Assembly (NCBI RefSeq): GCF_963678635.1
Contig: NC_087070.1
Coordinates: 37,646,600 to 37,710,599, forward strand
Origin: Symsagittifera roscoffensis
Lineage: Eukaryota; Xenacoelomorpha; Acoela; Convolutidae
Direction: 5' to 3'
Length of the DNA: 64,000 nt
A program made the translations under genes and the position numbers. The stretch's first letter is position 1, and every line of letters begins with the position of its first letter. Below are positions 34,394 through 47,505 of this stretch, one piece after another. The notes beneath the pieces were generated by a model. It made no database searches. It worked only from the letters and a program-made list of their open reading frames with translations, and was not told the DNA's origin.

Positions 34394-36460
34394 TGTGACA
34401 TCACTGCTTGATGTCATGCATTCTTATGCTATTATAGATTACATAATTAACCTTGTTAACGAAATGAAGCTCACACATTTGTATTTATATAACTATGTAA
34501 ACATTGATGGTAATCAATACCAATCATTGGAGATTTATACCGAGCTGAATATTAATCGGATAAAAAACAACAGATTAAAACATTCAATCATGCTCTTACT
34601 TGAGCCACACGACTAGCAATGTCACAGAAGTTAGGAACCGAATCTTGCGTTCTTTAAATCAAGATAAGTCTTAACCGCTCGAGTCATATAAATTATGAAT
34701 ACAAATCAATACTCATTGATAGCCAGTATTGCAGCAACCAGCATTTATTACAAATAAGCGACGATAAAGCTGTCCAAAGACATCCGAAATGACACTTTAT
34801 CAAAAGGTGACAGGAGTGGAACCTTGAAAAATCAACCTGTTGCCCATGTTTAAGTATTACGAAAAAAACATTCTCCTCTTTGTCTAACGAGTCGACGGAA
34901 TTTCAAAATTTGTAAGCTCAGTGATCACCAAAGCACCAATGAGGAACAGGAACAAAGCGGGTCCACTAGCAGTCCGACATTTGGAGACATGGATCCATCT
35001 ACACAATTCCCATCTTCTAAGATAGGCTAACAAGAAAAATCAAAAAGCGAGGGTTATCTTTGCAGAAATTTGAATAGAAAAGTCGTAAATTAGCCGGAGA
35101 AAAATTAATGGAAATGTTGGGACAACATTGGCAGGCTGTAAGTGGGACTAGAAAGCTTTGGCAAAGCTCAAGAGATACGAGCAGACAACAAATCTCCAAA
35201 AAATATTAATGATTTTGTGTCCGTGTGTTTCAGATTGTGTCCGTGTTTTCAGGAGTCATCGTTTCCTCTTCCCCTAGGCGTGTTGTGCCTTTGTTGGCCT
35301 TACTTCCTAAATGAAGGCGATAAACTTCCTTTATAAAGTCAGATTTCCTTTTTTAACGATATTTTTGCTTCTTAGCGGCTATCTTTTTTTGTTTTGATTC
35401 TGACTTTTGAAGTTTTCAATTCGTTTTTTCTGCTGTCGCTGAACTTCACTCCTATAAGCTGTTCAAGTCCCTTGCTGGTTTGCTTGAGCAAAATTTAGCG
35501 TCAGACAGAATGATAAATGATTAAATTCAGTTTTTCGTCTGACGCTAAGTTTTGTTCAGACGAAGCAAAGGACTGGAACAGCTTATAGGAGTGAAGTGCA
35601 GCGACGACGGCAAAGAAGCGAACTGAAAACATCAAAAGTCAGAATCAACACAAAATAAGATAGTCGGTAAGAAGCAAAAATATCGTTAAAAAGTGGAAAT
35701 CTGACTTAAAAAAAGGCAGTTTATCGCCTTCATTCAGTGAGTAAGGCCAACAAAGGCACAACACGCCTAGGGGAAGAGAAAACGATTACTCTTGAACACA
35801 CGGACACAATCTGAAAGACAAAGTTCATCGTTTAAGCATGTAGAAAAAATTACAAACAGCTTTCTTAGTGGTCAACTTTGAAAAAAATCGTAAATTTTTC
35901 GACAAAACAGATCCCTGTTAAGTTGTTGAAAATAATATTGCACAAAACGAGGCTAAGAAAATCATCAAAGCGCTTCTTTTCATCAAAACGTTAATTAACT
36001 TCAGCATCAATGGAGCATAATTGACGACATGCACCAAACAACGAACGAAACCAGCAATGAGAAAAATTGAATCGAAACAATGAACAAGAATAGTCAGCTA
36101 CACGACATTACAGTACTTGCCGTGTCCACTTGAAAATTTTTTGGTATCATACTTTTGGTTTTAATATCGATCATTTAACTCCCATAGTCCGACTCAATGT
36201 GGCTTTCTGTCCCCTTTAAACTCTTTCCCAATTAAACTCAATTCAATCTTACTTCACATTATGTATACGGAAGTAAAAACCTGTGCTTCTAAGTTAATGA
36301 TTGTTTATTTTTTTTGTGATAACATGATGGATAGATTAAAAAAAATTCCTGCAGGAGTATATGTTTTGTCAATTCGATAGTAAATTTTCTACACTGAAAT
36401 ATTTTAATTGTAAACAGTCAGAAACTTAAACCACTCGGAGAGATTGTTTTGTGAGGTAGT
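34394..36460. repeat. Two-kilobase tandem array, unit A
   Basis: Starts at tgacatcactgcttgatgtc and runs to the start of unit B, about 2067 bases. Blocks shared with B include attacataattaaccttgtt, gatagccagta, tgacactttatcaaaaggt and cggacacaatctgaaagaca. It contains a large inverted repeat (35231-35815). Noncoding. Confidence 0.85.
35231..35815. repeat. Large inverted repeat in unit A
   Basis: The left arm 35231-35525 and right arm 35540-35815 are imperfect reverse complements over about 280 bp. Both hold cctaggcgtgttgtgcctttg, or its complement, and both hold cagcttataggagtgaag or its complement. The centre is GCGTCAGAC...GTCTGACGC. The arms differ at roughly one site in eight in the inner part. 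It could form a long hairpin, as in fold-back transposons. Confidence 0.85.
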
Positions 36461-38393
36461 GTGACATCACTGCAAGATGTCAAGCTTTCTAATGCTATAA
36501 TAGATTACATAATTAACCTTGTTAATGAAATGAAGCTCACACATTTTTTTTATACAACTATGGAAACATTGATGATAATTGAAACCAATCATCGGAGATT
36601 TATACCGAGTTGAAAATCAACCGGAGAGAAATAAAAAAATAAAATATTCCAATCACGCTCTAACTTTCGCCAATCGATTAGCGGTTTTCCAGAAGTTAAG
36701 AACCGAATTCTGCGTCCTCAAAAGCAAAATAGTTTTAACCGCTGGCGACATATAAATTATGAATGTAAATCAATAATCATTGATAGCCAGTAGCGCTAAT
36801 TAATATTCGAACAGCCCGCATTTAAGACAAATAAGCGACGATATAGCTGTCCACAGCCATCCAAAGTGACACTTTATCAAAAGGTACCAGGAGTGGAATC
36901 TTGAAAAATCAACCTGATGCCCATGTTTAAGTATTACGAAAAAAATATTCTTCTCCTTGTCTAACGAGTTGACGGAAATTCAAAATTTTGGGTTCAGTGA
37001 TCATCAAAGCACCAATGAGGAACAGGTACAAAGCGGGTCCACTAGCAGTCCGACATTTGGAGACATGGATCTATCTACACAATTCCCATCTTCTAAGATA
37101 GGCTAACAAGAAAAATCTTTGCAGATATTTGAATAGAAAAGTCGTAAAATAGCCGGAGAAAAATTAATGGAAAGAATGGGACAACATTGGCAGGTTGTAA
37201 GTGGGACTAGACAGCTTTGTCAAAGCTCAGGAGATACGATCAGACAAAAAATCTTCAAAAATATTCATGATATTGTGTCCGTGTATTTCAGATTGTGTCC
37301 GTGTGTTCAGTAGTCATCGTTTCCTCTTCCCCTAGGCATGTTAAGCCTTTGTTGGCCTTACTCCCTGAATGAAGGCGACATACTTCCCTTTTTTAAACCA
37401 GATTTCCTATTTTTAACGATATTTTCGCTTCTTAGTGTCTTAGTGAATTTAATCATTTATCATTCTGTCTGACGCTAAATTTTGCTCAAGCAAACCAGCA
37501 AGGGACTTGAACAGCTTATAGGAGTGAAGTTCAGCGACAGCAGAAAAAACGAATTGAAAACTTCAAAAGTCAGAATCAAAACAAAAAAAGATAGCCGCTA
37601 AGAAGCAAAAATATCGTTAAAAAAGGAAATCTGACTTTATAAAGGAAGTTTATCGCCTTCATTCAGTGAGTAAGGCCAACAAAGGCACAACACGCCTAGG
37701 GGAAGAGAAAACGATTACTCTTGAACACACGGACACAATCTGAAAGACAAAGTTCATCGTTTAAGCATGTAGAAAAAATTACAAACAGCTTTCTTAGTGG
37801 TCAACTTTGAAAAAAAAATCGTTACTTTTTTGACCAAAACATATCCCTGTTAAGTTGTTGACAAAAAGTATTGCACTGAACGAGGCTAAGAAAATCATCA
37901 AAGCGCTTTTTCTCATCAAAAATTTAATTAACATCAGCTTCAATAGAGCAAAATGAACGACGTGCACCAAACAACGAACGAAGCCAGGGATGAGAAATTT
38001 TGAATCGAAATGACGAATAAGAATAGTCAGCTACACAACGTTACAGTACTTGCCGTGTCCAATTGAATCTATTTTGCTCCCATACTTTTGATTTTATTAT
38101 CTATCACTTAATTCCCATAGTCCGGCTCAATGAGGCTTTCTAACCCCTTTCAACTCTTTTCCATTTAAGCTCAGTTCAATCTTATTTCACATTATGTAAA
38201 ATAAAGTAAAAACCTATGCTTCTAATTCATTGATTGTTTATTATTTCTTGTGATAACATAATAGATAATTTAAAAAAATTTCCTGCAGCAGTATATTTTT
38301 TGTCAATTTGGATGTAAATTTTTTAAACTGAATTATTTTAACTGTAAACAACCAAAAACTTAAACCACCCGGGGAGATTTTTTTGTGAGGTAG
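36461..38393. repeat. Two-kilobase tandem array, unit B
   Basis: Starts tgacatcactgcaagatgtc and is about 1933 bases. It is collinear with unit A except in the inverted-repeat centre (37445-37654), which equals the reverse complement of A 35319-35528, and a shortened left arm. Noncoding. Confidence 0.85.
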
Positions 38394-38806
38394 TGTGACA
38401 TCACTACATGATCTCAAGCATTCTAATGCTATAATAGATTACATAATTAACTTTGTTAATGAAATGAAGCTCACACATTTATTTTTATATAACTATGTAA
38501 ACATTGATGATAATTAATGCCAATCATTAGAGATTTTACACCGAGCTGAAAATCAATCGGATAGAAAACGAAAAGATTTATTTTCCAATCACGCTCTAAA
38601 TTTCGCAGATTGACTAGAGGTATTCCAAAAGTTAAGAATCCAATCCTGCGCCCTTAAAAGCAAGATAAGTCTTAACCGCTCGAGACGTATAAATTGTGAA
38701 CTTAAATCAATAATCATTGATAGCCAGTAGCGCTAATTAAAATTCGAACATCCCGCACTTATGACAAATAAGCGACGATATAGCTGTCCACAGTCATCCG
38801 AAGGGA
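38394..38806. repeat. Two-kilobase tandem array, unit C (truncated)
   Basis: Starts gtgacatcactacatgatct and matches the first about 410 bases of A and B through gcgacgatatagctgtccac. It is then interrupted by unrelated DNA. Confidence 0.85.
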
Positions 38807-38959
38807 CATCACATCACAGTCCTGCATAATTTATTTCACAATTTATTTGAATTGCATCCAACTTGTTTCGCTCACATAGTTCAGAAAAATATGTTGAGTT
38901 TTTAGTCTTTCTTCATGTTGGAGTTAATAGTACCCAAATTGTTAAAAAGCGCTGAAGCA

Positions 38960-39105
38960 GTTTCGCATTAGGGGGGAATTGTTGTCAAGGTACAAAATTC
39001 GTACATGCTTAACTGTTCGATTCTTTCTTTATGGGCGGAAACTGTTAACAAGGTAACCATAGGGGGTAAAAAATTAACAAGATCCGTTGCGCATTGCACC
39101 TCGAG
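38960..39105. repeat. Iterated GGGGG / TTGTTAACAAG element
   Basis: Contains ggggggaattgttgtcaagg, actgttaacaaggtaaccat and aggggg followed by attaacaagatccg. Related to 44265-44375 and to the ends of 32750-32985. Noncoding. Confidence 0.45.
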
Positions 39106-39746
39106 CTTTCTGGAAAAAAACAATAAAAATTTTGTTTGAAAATAGAACAAACAAACTTTAATGATTTATTCCAAGTTTGACCTACAAACATTGAAAATGG
39201 TCAAGCAATTTCATAGAAGTTGCCATTAAAGCAATGCCGATCGAACATTTTCCATTTTTGTCAAATGTATGAAAAACCGTTGGAAAGTCGTCTTTAACTT
39301 TTTTGGTAGCAAAATTTAGTCTACGCAGAGAGTTTTTGCAAAATAATTGCATGTAGAACTTATTATTATCTCTATAACGTAGTCAGGGTGCTCAAATGTT
39401 CTGAAACTTTAGTTTTTTCAGGCAGAGTTTTTCTTTTTTTTTCATTTCCTTTCAAATCCAGACGAAAGACTTCAGATGATTTGCAAAAGTGCAATAATTG
39501 CCACCGTCGAAGAAAAATATTACAGATTGTTTCCGCCTTTTATCAATCTTAGTTTGATTTTTACAAGTAACTTCTCTCAAACTTATATTTGGCAACTAGC
39601 TGCATGGAAAATTGTTTTCAGCGAAGTTTTAAAGTTATTTCGAATTTATAGGGAATACAAATTCAAAACAACTTTAAAATTTTGCTGAAAACCTGGTAAA
39701 TAAAAAATTTACGTTAAAATGTTACTACATAAAAACATATATGTAA

Positions 39747-40015
39747 ATGGAATCCGCAAACAAAATAAGGATTCCACTCAAAGTTGCAGATTCCGCAACA
39801 GCTCAGTTTAACAATACAAATGTCTTATTATCTGTTTGTGGATTCCACAAACTGTTCTGGAATCCGCAAATACATTTCGCGTATTTTTACGATTTCGCGT
39901 ATTTTTGTAGCAGTTTTGAGCGGTGCAATTTCTTAGGTTTTGTTTGTGGAATCCAAAACAGCAGAGAAGATCAAAGAAAAGTAGCAATGTTGGAGATTCC
40001 GCGAGAAAGCTGATT
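39747..40015. repeat. Cluster of GGAATCCGCAAAC motifs in both orientations
   Basis: The word tggaatccgcaaac and its reverse complement gtttgtggattcca, with variants, occur at least seven times in 270 bases. A further small direct repeat of tttcgcgtattttt is inside. The open frames across it on both strands are by-products of the motif. Confidence 0.6.
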
Positions 40016-42143
40016 TTGGCCTGTTGCGAATTCTGCTTATAAAGCATAGATTGCACAGTTTTGCCTCGAAATGTTTTGATTAAATTTAGAGGATGAACGG
40101 GAAAAATGCCTTTTGAAAAAAAAATAGACAAATTGAAAGACACAACTTAAATAGAGGACACTTTAAACAGTTATTCAAAATTGCTTGAATGCGTCAAATC
40201 AGAAATCGAACTAAATTAAACTGTCTCAACTAGTAAAAAAGACCTTTAAAAACCATAGTTGAAATTAAAAACGTTTTAGACGAAAAGTGAGAAAAAACTT
40301 GGGTATATCTTTAATTAGACCTCAGATTCTATTGATTATCTAAAATTTAAGCCAACCAACTGGAAGTTACATGAAATAATAAATATGTTCATTATCCTCG
40401 AAAGCTAAACAGATTAAGTTTAACTTTTTTTGAGGACTCGCAAAAACCGGTATTTTAAGTTCAAAAGATTTTGGCGTGGCAAAAAAGCCTCAAAATAAAG
40501 TTGGTAATCTAAATTAAAGATGTTTCAATAGGGTCAAGTATTGTTCAATTTTTATTTAACTTGAATGATTTCGACTACGAATGATTAATTTGACATTTTT
40601 CTCACATTTCTTATGCAAATTCAAATGATTTCACAGTGGAAACCCAAAAGGTGTTTTTTGCCTGTCAAATGATCTCTTTCAAACTATTCTTCACGCGTTC
40701 GGTTCTACATACAGCATCATAAATATAAGTATACATTTATTTATACAAGTAGAATAAAAAATGACAACCTTTGAATATGCAAAACAAACAGAAAAATCTG
40801 AAAACTATCAGGAAAATTTATTTTTGTTCTGACTTTCTCATTTTTTTTTCACTCATTTTGAGTAGCACTAATAATAAGTTTCGTTACGTTTGCTCTATTG
40901 GTTAAGAACCGCAGTTTTGCAAAAATCAAACCAATTTTTCTCAAAACTCAGATTGTATGACCTAAGACTTTTTTGGAATGCAAATTCAGGCCGGTAGTAC
41001 TTTAAAGTTATATCATTTTAACCGCCCGACAAATTTTTTATAGGTCGTCAGAAAATTCCCGAAAAACACAAGCTACGGTATGGTCCTTCCAACTCGCTTA
41101 TTGGGATGGGGGAGTCGGAATAACAAGAATGTAATGTCTCTGTACGTAGCACAGAATATTCCAACAAACGTGCACAAAAGAAGAAGAAACTACTGCTCGT
41201 GTCAGGGTGGCGCTTTGAATGAACCATATGCTCTTTAAGGTGTCTGAATTAATTTTCGGCATAAAAAAAGAAGTTTATATTTTTATTGAAAATTTATTTG
41301 TTGTGCAAATTTTTCTCCCTCTGCAATATCGATTGCAAATTTAGTTTTTAATCCCTTGTAATGGTTTATTTAGACTCATTAGCTTGCCTCAAATAAGTTT
41401 GACTGATTTGACGCTTACGCTACGCGTTGATAAAACACTGGTTAACAGCGCGGAAAAATTATCCCAAATGCCCAAAAAGTCAGATCATCAATTCATTGCA
41501 AAAAAGAATCCCTGTGAGTTATCATCAATTTCGAGCGCAAGGCATCAGTACTTTTTTAGTTTTCTGCAAATAAATTAGCCAAAATTTTTTGCTAATTAAA
41601 AGGTCAAAATCGATCTGGAGACAAAAAAAATTAGCCAAAACCTAAGTATTTTGTAATTTTTATGGAAAAAAAAGAAGAAATTTTGGGTTTAATTGGTTAG
41701 CTTATATATATTAAATTGAAACTGCAATTAAAGTTAAATTCTCCTAGTTTTTTTTAAAACTGCTTTAAAGAACAAACAGGAAGCAGACTATTAAGCTGAT
41801 CAAATTCTTTGCTGATGATAGAACTGATCACGAAAATAATCAGACACCATTTTTTCTCGACAATGATGCAACTTTTTAGATCAAAAATTGGCCGGCCCTT
41901 TGTTACAAAATTTTTAAGCTTAAGAAGAACATGCAATTCGAGAGCCTTCTTACCCTTGCTCAAAGTGAAATCGGAAGCTTATTGAAATCAACGACAAACA
42001 TCTTAAGTCGCTGTCTTCTGCTCAAAAAAATTCAGGTTTATTGATATCATAGTTTGCTAAGTGTGAAGGATATTTTATATCTCATTGAATTAGGTAGAAG
42101 CTTCAGCATGAATAGATCTTCTTCGAATATCCCTTCCCAGTCA
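40016..42143. other. Intronic spacer, no gene seen
   Basis: About 2.1 kb, AT-rich. Slightly GC-richer patches at 41040-41230 and 41370-41560 have only short open frames without splice support. Confidence 0.4.
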
Positions 42144-42646
42144 TTGTTCTAACTTTCGTAAACGAAAGGACGGAATATTTGTGCTCGGGGTGGTTTTTTT
42201 CTTCAGACAAATTTCGACATTTTGACTAGCCATTTTGACAGAACTTTTTTCTATATCATTCAAAAGGTTTTGCTGTTGTGAGCTTAAATTCTAAAAGATT
42301 TCTCACCTGTGATTGTTTTTGGTAAAGTTATGGGGTTTGAAAATTGCCCTTTTTGCCACTTTGAGACAAGCAATGCGCGATATATATCGCGCTATTAACG
42401 CGAGAGCGGAGATTTAATCCGTCTTACAAACCCTTCCAGATTGGTTGAAAGAAGCTTATTTGCCATGATTGAAATGTTACCAGGAGTGAAATTGTGAAAT
42501 CTATCTCTTTGTACTAAAAAATGTGGCGTGTGGGGGGATAATTTTCCCAAAAAACTTTTAAAATTTTTCCTTTCCATTTTTATTTTTTTACCTTTAATTT
42601 TTTCTTGTTATTACTGCTCGATAGGCCCCAAAAAGGCAGTCTTGTT
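42144..42646 (+). mobile_element. HINE-like noncoding element, copy 5
   Basis: Starts ttgttctaactttcgtaaac and holds the core caatgcgcgatatatatcgc, then gcggagatttaatccg. It ends aaaaggcagtcttgtt. The 3' hairpin block is deleted. Confidence 0.7.
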
Positions 42647-42920
42647 ATAATTTGTGCCTTTCTGTAATTGCATAAGCAAGTACGCCGCAATCAATAATTG
42701 ATTTACCGCGGGCTTTTTGTTTGAGATATTTTCAAACTCTTACAAAATTGGTACAAAATTCCCTAAAATCTGTTTTGTTAAGTTCGAAATTCGTCTTCAT
42801 GTTTTTAATTAGCTTTTTGAAAAAATAGAGTAAATACTGAAATATCCGTAATCTTTCAGTTGCTTAATACTGTCGTTTCCTATTTAAATGTTTATGATCA
42901 AACTTTTCAGACAAACTCTT

Positions 42921-43160
42921 TTGTTCCGACTTTCGAAGAAAGAGGAATATTTATACCTTGTGTGGTTTTTTTTCAGTCATTTTTCGAATTGTTAACTAAG
43001 CGTTTTTGACAAAAGTTTTTTTCTAATCTGAGAACTATTGTTAACATAAGCTCAAATTTAAAAAGACTTTTTACTTAAGGTTAATTTTTGTAAAGTCACG
43101 GGCGTTTGAAAATTGCTAATTTGGCCAATTTGAGATAAATAAAGTGCGATATATTGCGTA
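42921..43160 (+). mobile_element. HINE-like noncoding element, copy 6 (5' part only)
   Basis: Starts ttgttccgactttcgaagaa and follows the family to gtgcgatatattgcg, where it stops inside the palindromic core. Confidence 0.65.
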
Positions 43161-43580
43161 CCTTACGAACGATAGCACGCCTAAGAAGCAAAATTAATAC
43201 TACAATTACTTTGAGTTGTGTAACACTGTCTTCCCTAAGAGTAGTGTTACCTGGTCTTTTAACATCTACTGGTAGTAGTAACCCGATCTTGTATTACAAT
43301 GATTATAATTTGGTTAAACAATCAAAGTGGCTGATATCCATTGATTGCATGGTCTAAATTTAACGCAATGTATTTAAAGTTATTGTTTTTCATCTTTTTT
43401 TCTGAACTCCTGTATGTCTTCTTACAACTTCGTGATCTCCATTTTTTCACGAAGTATTTTGTTATGTAAGGTTGAATGAGGAGTTAAGTTATATTGATTG
43501 TGATTATAAATATAATTCTAAACGTTGGGCTTGGTCAAATCAGCTTGTGATTGTCCTAATTACAAAACAACCAGTTCCTG

Positions 43581-44054
43581 TTGTTCCGACTTTCGTCACA
43601 AAAGTAGCGGAGTAGTTGTGCTCGGGGTGTTTTTTTCCTAAGACAGATTAGAATTTTTGGTGTTTTGACTAGTCATTTTTGACGGAACTTTTTTTACAAC
43701 ATTCAAAAAAATTGTTATCGTGAGCTTAAATTTGAAAAAATGTTTTGCCTGTGATCAATTTTCGTGAAGTTATGGGAGTTAAAAAATTGCCATTTTGGCC
43801 AATTTGGGACAATTAACGCGCGATATATTTTGCGCTATCAACGCGAAAGCGGAGAAATTAAACAGTTATAGAAATCGAATTGGTTGAAGGAAGCTTATTT
43901 GCCATAAATGATTCGTTACTGGTGCGAAATCTATCTTTTTCTACTTAATATGGCGCGTGGGTCGATGATTTTCCAAAAAATCTAAAATTTTAAAAATTTT
44001 TCTTTTCCATTTTACTTTATTACATTTATTTTTTCATGTTATCACTGCTCTAAC
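43581..44054 (+). mobile_element. HINE-like noncoding element, copy 7
   Basis: Starts ttgttccgactttcgtcaca, holds the core aacgcgcgatatattttgcg, then gcggagaaattaaac, and ends near tatcactgctctaactg. The 3' hairpin is missing and the break is next to a C15 run (44059-44073). Confidence 0.7.
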
Positions 44055-44264
44055 TGTACCCCCCCCCCCCCCCTGTTCCCTGTTTCGATTTTCAAAAATT
44101 AAACTTTGGCGGCCTTATTTTCAATAGCAAATACAATTTTCAGAAAATATATATATTTAAATTTTTTTCACGTGGGTATTATATAAATAGTGAGTAATAC
44201 AAATACGAACGCGCAAAAATGAAAACCCACTTAATTGTTGACATTTTTGAAATGCATATTTTAT

Positions 44265-44375
44265 ACAGAAATTGTTGTCAAAAATAATACATGCATACGG
44301 GGGAATAGTTAACAAGCTCCAAAAGGGGGGATTTGTTAACAAAATCCGCATGAAGCTATTAAACCAATGCACGAC
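44265..44375. repeat. Iterated GGGGG / TTGTTAACAAG element
   Basis: Contains gggggaatagttaacaagct and ggggggatttgttaacaaaa, then tccgc. Related to 38960-39105. Confidence 0.45.
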
Positions 44376-44605
44376 AACACTTTTTCTGAAGAATTTGAGC
44401 GTTTCGTATAACGATCCTTTCTCCAAAAACAAACAAATCTAAGGCTTACCAAAAGTTGTGTAACTTTTACCGCAAAAAATTTTCACCTTGAATGTTTGTT
44501 TTTTTTACCTCTTAATATCAAAAACAAAAATATAAATAGAAAGATGATTGATTCAATTAATAAATATCTTTGCTGACGTATTTTTGAAAAGCTTTACCTT
44601 CAGAA

Positions 44606-44659
44606 ATGGGTTGAAAAAACGTTATGGGTTGAAAAAATTGTTATGGGTTGAAAAAACGG
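44606..44659. repeat. 18-bp tandem repeat, three units
   Basis: atgggttgaaaaaacgtt, atgggttgaaaaaattgtt and atgggttgaaaaaacgg follow one another. Confidence 0.9.
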
Positions 44660-45594
44660 ACATTTTAATGTTTTAGTCGTCACGTAGACAAATTATATTT
44701 GTGCTCTCAACCGTTTAAGAAAAAAAAAATTTTTATGAATGAATGGTTCCCATGATTCGGAAACTGTGTTATAGTTGATTAAGTCAACCGCAATTCTTAA
44801 TAGGAATCTTTTAGCTCCCATCAACATAATTAGTTGTCCTCCTTGTCGTTAAAATTTTCCTGTACAAAAAAAATTAAATGAAGTAAAATTGAGAATTCAC
44901 CTTGCCATACTTTCATCAATCCATCATTGGCTGCTTTTGTTCAGAATGAAGTACAATTCTGATTCCAATGATCCGATCAGAAAGCTTTCATTTCAAACAA
45001 TTGAACTGCTACAAGGAAACAGGGAAAATTACGGAAAGCAAATTAGATGTCATCGTAAAAGTTACTTATAATTTTACCAACAATTAAAAAGTTTAAAAGG
45101 TTTGCATAAAAAGAATAAAAATAGATTTTTGAAGGAGCAAAAAAAAACATTCTCAATTATCTTTTAAAAACTGTCTCAAAAGTTGAATGATGTCTGAAGA
45201 AAAAGTCACAGAAAAAAAATTCTTCGAAAGTTGAAAGAAAGAAAAATGATCTCAAAACATCAAATCAGTTTCGAAGCGTGAACTTGAAAGAGACGATCAG
45301 TTTTTCATTCAAAGAAATTTACAGCCATTGGTTTTAAAACCAATTTTTTGGCTCGAGTCTGATAAACTTTGATTCATCACCTAAAGTTGAGTATTAAGAA
45401 AGTTGTAGCTTTTAAGCGAGCAAAATATTAAATATTTTGATTGCATTTGCCATAAAATGATCTTGACAAGAAATCATAGCCGTTTCAACAGCTTAATGCG
45501 GATTTTTGATGACACGATAATAACCTATTTTTGTCAATTCGTCTGCAGCTTGGAGGATTTGGTTCTTTCATTTTCATTGTCCACTGATCCTTAC

Positions 45595-45828
45595 TCGAAA
45601 TTAACATACAATGTTGTCCAAAAATAAATTCATCCATACCTTGTGAATCTGGATCTAGTACAAAAAACATTGCCGCCACGCTATAGATTGTAAGTGCCAC
45701 CCATAATGACGTCACAATACGCACACTCTTGCACTTTGTTGACCCCTGCAGGGCAAAGAATGGATCTCGGATGGCCTTGAACCTCTCAACAGTCAGGGCA
45801 AATATGGTCAAGATAACAGTAAACATGC
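45595..45828 (-). CDS. Neuropeptide GPCR, exon with TM3, TM4 and extracellular loop 2
   Basis: On the minus strand the exon follows a long pyrimidine tract and AG (45829-45830), starts with two bases of a split codon and ends TCGA before GTAAGG, leaving one base. It encodes the inner part of TM3 (GMFTVILTIFALTVERF; ERF stands for the DRY motif), loop 2 (KAIRDPFFALQGSTKCKS), TM4 (VRIVTSLWVALTIYSVAAMF) and the start of extracellular loop 2, which has the Cys (FGQHCMLIS) expected to bond with TM3. AMFFVLD after TM4 resembles TRH-receptor-like proteins. The frame joins the exon at 18095 without a gap. The preceding exons (N-terminus, TM1, TM2) were not found between 45829 and 64000. Confidence 0.85.
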
Positions 45829-46372
45829 CTGAAAAAAAAACAGTGTGATTACTTGCTGTGTCGTTAAAACTGTTGCAATGCTCCAACTTGCACAGCTATT
45901 CTATAGTTAAGGTCAAAACATAGGTCCTATTAGGTACTATTATACGATATCCGTTTTGACATCCGAATTGGCGTCTAAGGCCTCCAGAAACATTTGATTT
46001 TCTGTTTGCAAAAAATTAGAAATTGTAACTTATTGCATTCAGCTAATTAATATGAATTGAACTTTAAAAAAAGAATATAAAATCAAGCCACAAAGACAGA
46101 ATCTGAAAAAAATAATTTTGTTAAAATTAGTGTCTTCACTTTGATTTTAATCATAGGATAATTGCATCAAAATTTCTGAAAAGCAAGTGGTCTCGCTGAC
46201 AAAATATTGCTATAGCTAATGCTATTTTGTGAAGTCCTTTCCCTTCCAAAATAATGGCATTAATAGCTACAAAAAAAGGTGATTTATATTAGGAATTGCG
46301 CGCTTTCAAATAAATTTGGTAACGAAAACTTTGATGCAATATAAAAATAAATCATGAATTGTTCGTTTTTTT
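45829..46372. other. GPCR intron (upstream), no feature seen
   Basis: AT-rich. If the upstream GPCR exons lie beyond the window, everything from 45829 to 64000 is part of one intron of more than 18 kb. Confidence 0.4.
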
Positions 46373-47505
46373 GCCCTCTAACAGTAAGCACTGTACAGTT
46401 ATGTGTTAAAATTTGAGTTGCATCAGTAATTATTATGACAAATTAGGTTGCACTAAATGAGTTTGAAAAATAGTGAGTGCGGGAGTTTTTGCACTGCGTG
46501 AATTCGCTTTATGCTTTTAGCATCAAGTTTTCAGATCGCCTAAACTATTATTTAAAACATACAAAAAAACGTTTTTTTTTCTGCGTGGTGTGATAAACGA
46601 AAAAACAAGAACCTGGTAATTTTCGACTATCATAATAGAGCAGGCCAATTGGAAAACAATTTTGTAGAAAAATGACTAGAAAAACGAAAATAAATATATT
46701 CAAAATTTTTTTCCATAATGTTTTTGAATTTTGAAGTTTTTGTTTATCAAATTGGCGCTAAAAAACCCAAAAACTAACTTTGTTAAATTAAACTAAACTT
46801 TCACCGCTTAAATTGAGCATAAATAAGGTATTGTAACCCTGCACTCTCACATTATTAGCATGAAAATAAATCAAAAAACAAAAATTTCAAACTGGTTTTC
46901 CTCGGCGCTGAGAAAAACTTTTCAAAACTTTTAAATGTCGTTCGAATGGAAGGGCTTTAATATGATATACCACTCATCTCTTTCTAATGCTAGTTTGTGG
47001 TAGCTGATTTTGCGTAGAAAGAAAAAGAAAAAGAACTTAAACTCACCCTAACACAAAGTTCTTCCACATTTTTATGGTCGGAACGAAAAAAAAATAAACC
47101 ACAACCCAATACAAAGTTCCTCCCCATTTCAATGGTCGGAACAAAAAACTAAAACATAATCCAATACAAAGTTTTTCTTCACAGTTTTCAAATGGTCGGA
47201 ACAACAACACGCGAAATTGGAAGTCGGATCAAAAGAAATGTTTAGATATTCCTGAAAAAATGTTTGCGCCGCTGCAGTTGAAACAATTGGAAATGCGGAA
47301 AGCTCAAAAAATAAATCTAAAAAATCTTTTGAAATTCGATTCAACACAGCTTACCAAATTTTCTTTTTTAATTTAAGTTTTATTGCAAATTATTTAATTC
47401 GTTTTTTGCATGCCGTTGGGATATTTTGAACCAACAAAACGAGACGCGGTTCAATATAAGAAATAATTGGAATCGTTTCCCTGATTTTTTTTCTTTCGTA
47501 TTTTT
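46373..47505. repeat. Recent tandem duplication, unit 1
   Basis: 1133 bases from gccctctaacagtaagcact to ttctttcgtattttt, repeated directly at 47506-48637. By eye the only difference is one base in a T run (T9 here, T8 in unit 2). It contains a family 2 repeat copy and a triplicated about 57-bp subrepeat. Confidence 0.95.
47035..47205. repeat. About 57-bp subrepeat, three units
   Basis: Each unit has an (a)cacaaagttc / atacaaagttcctcc word followed about 20 bases later by atggtcggaac. The same triplet is present in the second tandem unit at about 48167-48337. Confidence 0.7.

Larger units (their letters stand above)
18096..45594 (-). other. 27.5-kb intron of the GPCR gene
   Basis: The donor is TCGA/GTAAGG (GT at 45593-45594) and the acceptor AG is at 18096-18097. 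The upstream exon ends with one base (A) and the downstream exon starts with two (AT), giving an AAT codon and an uninterrupted frame across extracellular loop 2. The intron is filled with transposon remains and noncoding repeats listed separately. Confidence 0.75.

Noticed and set aside
43154..43357. Plus-strand frame with NPILYYN, superficially like the GPCR TM7 motif
   Set aside because: It begins inside a truncated HINE-like copy, has no preceding helix of TM7 type and no splice context.
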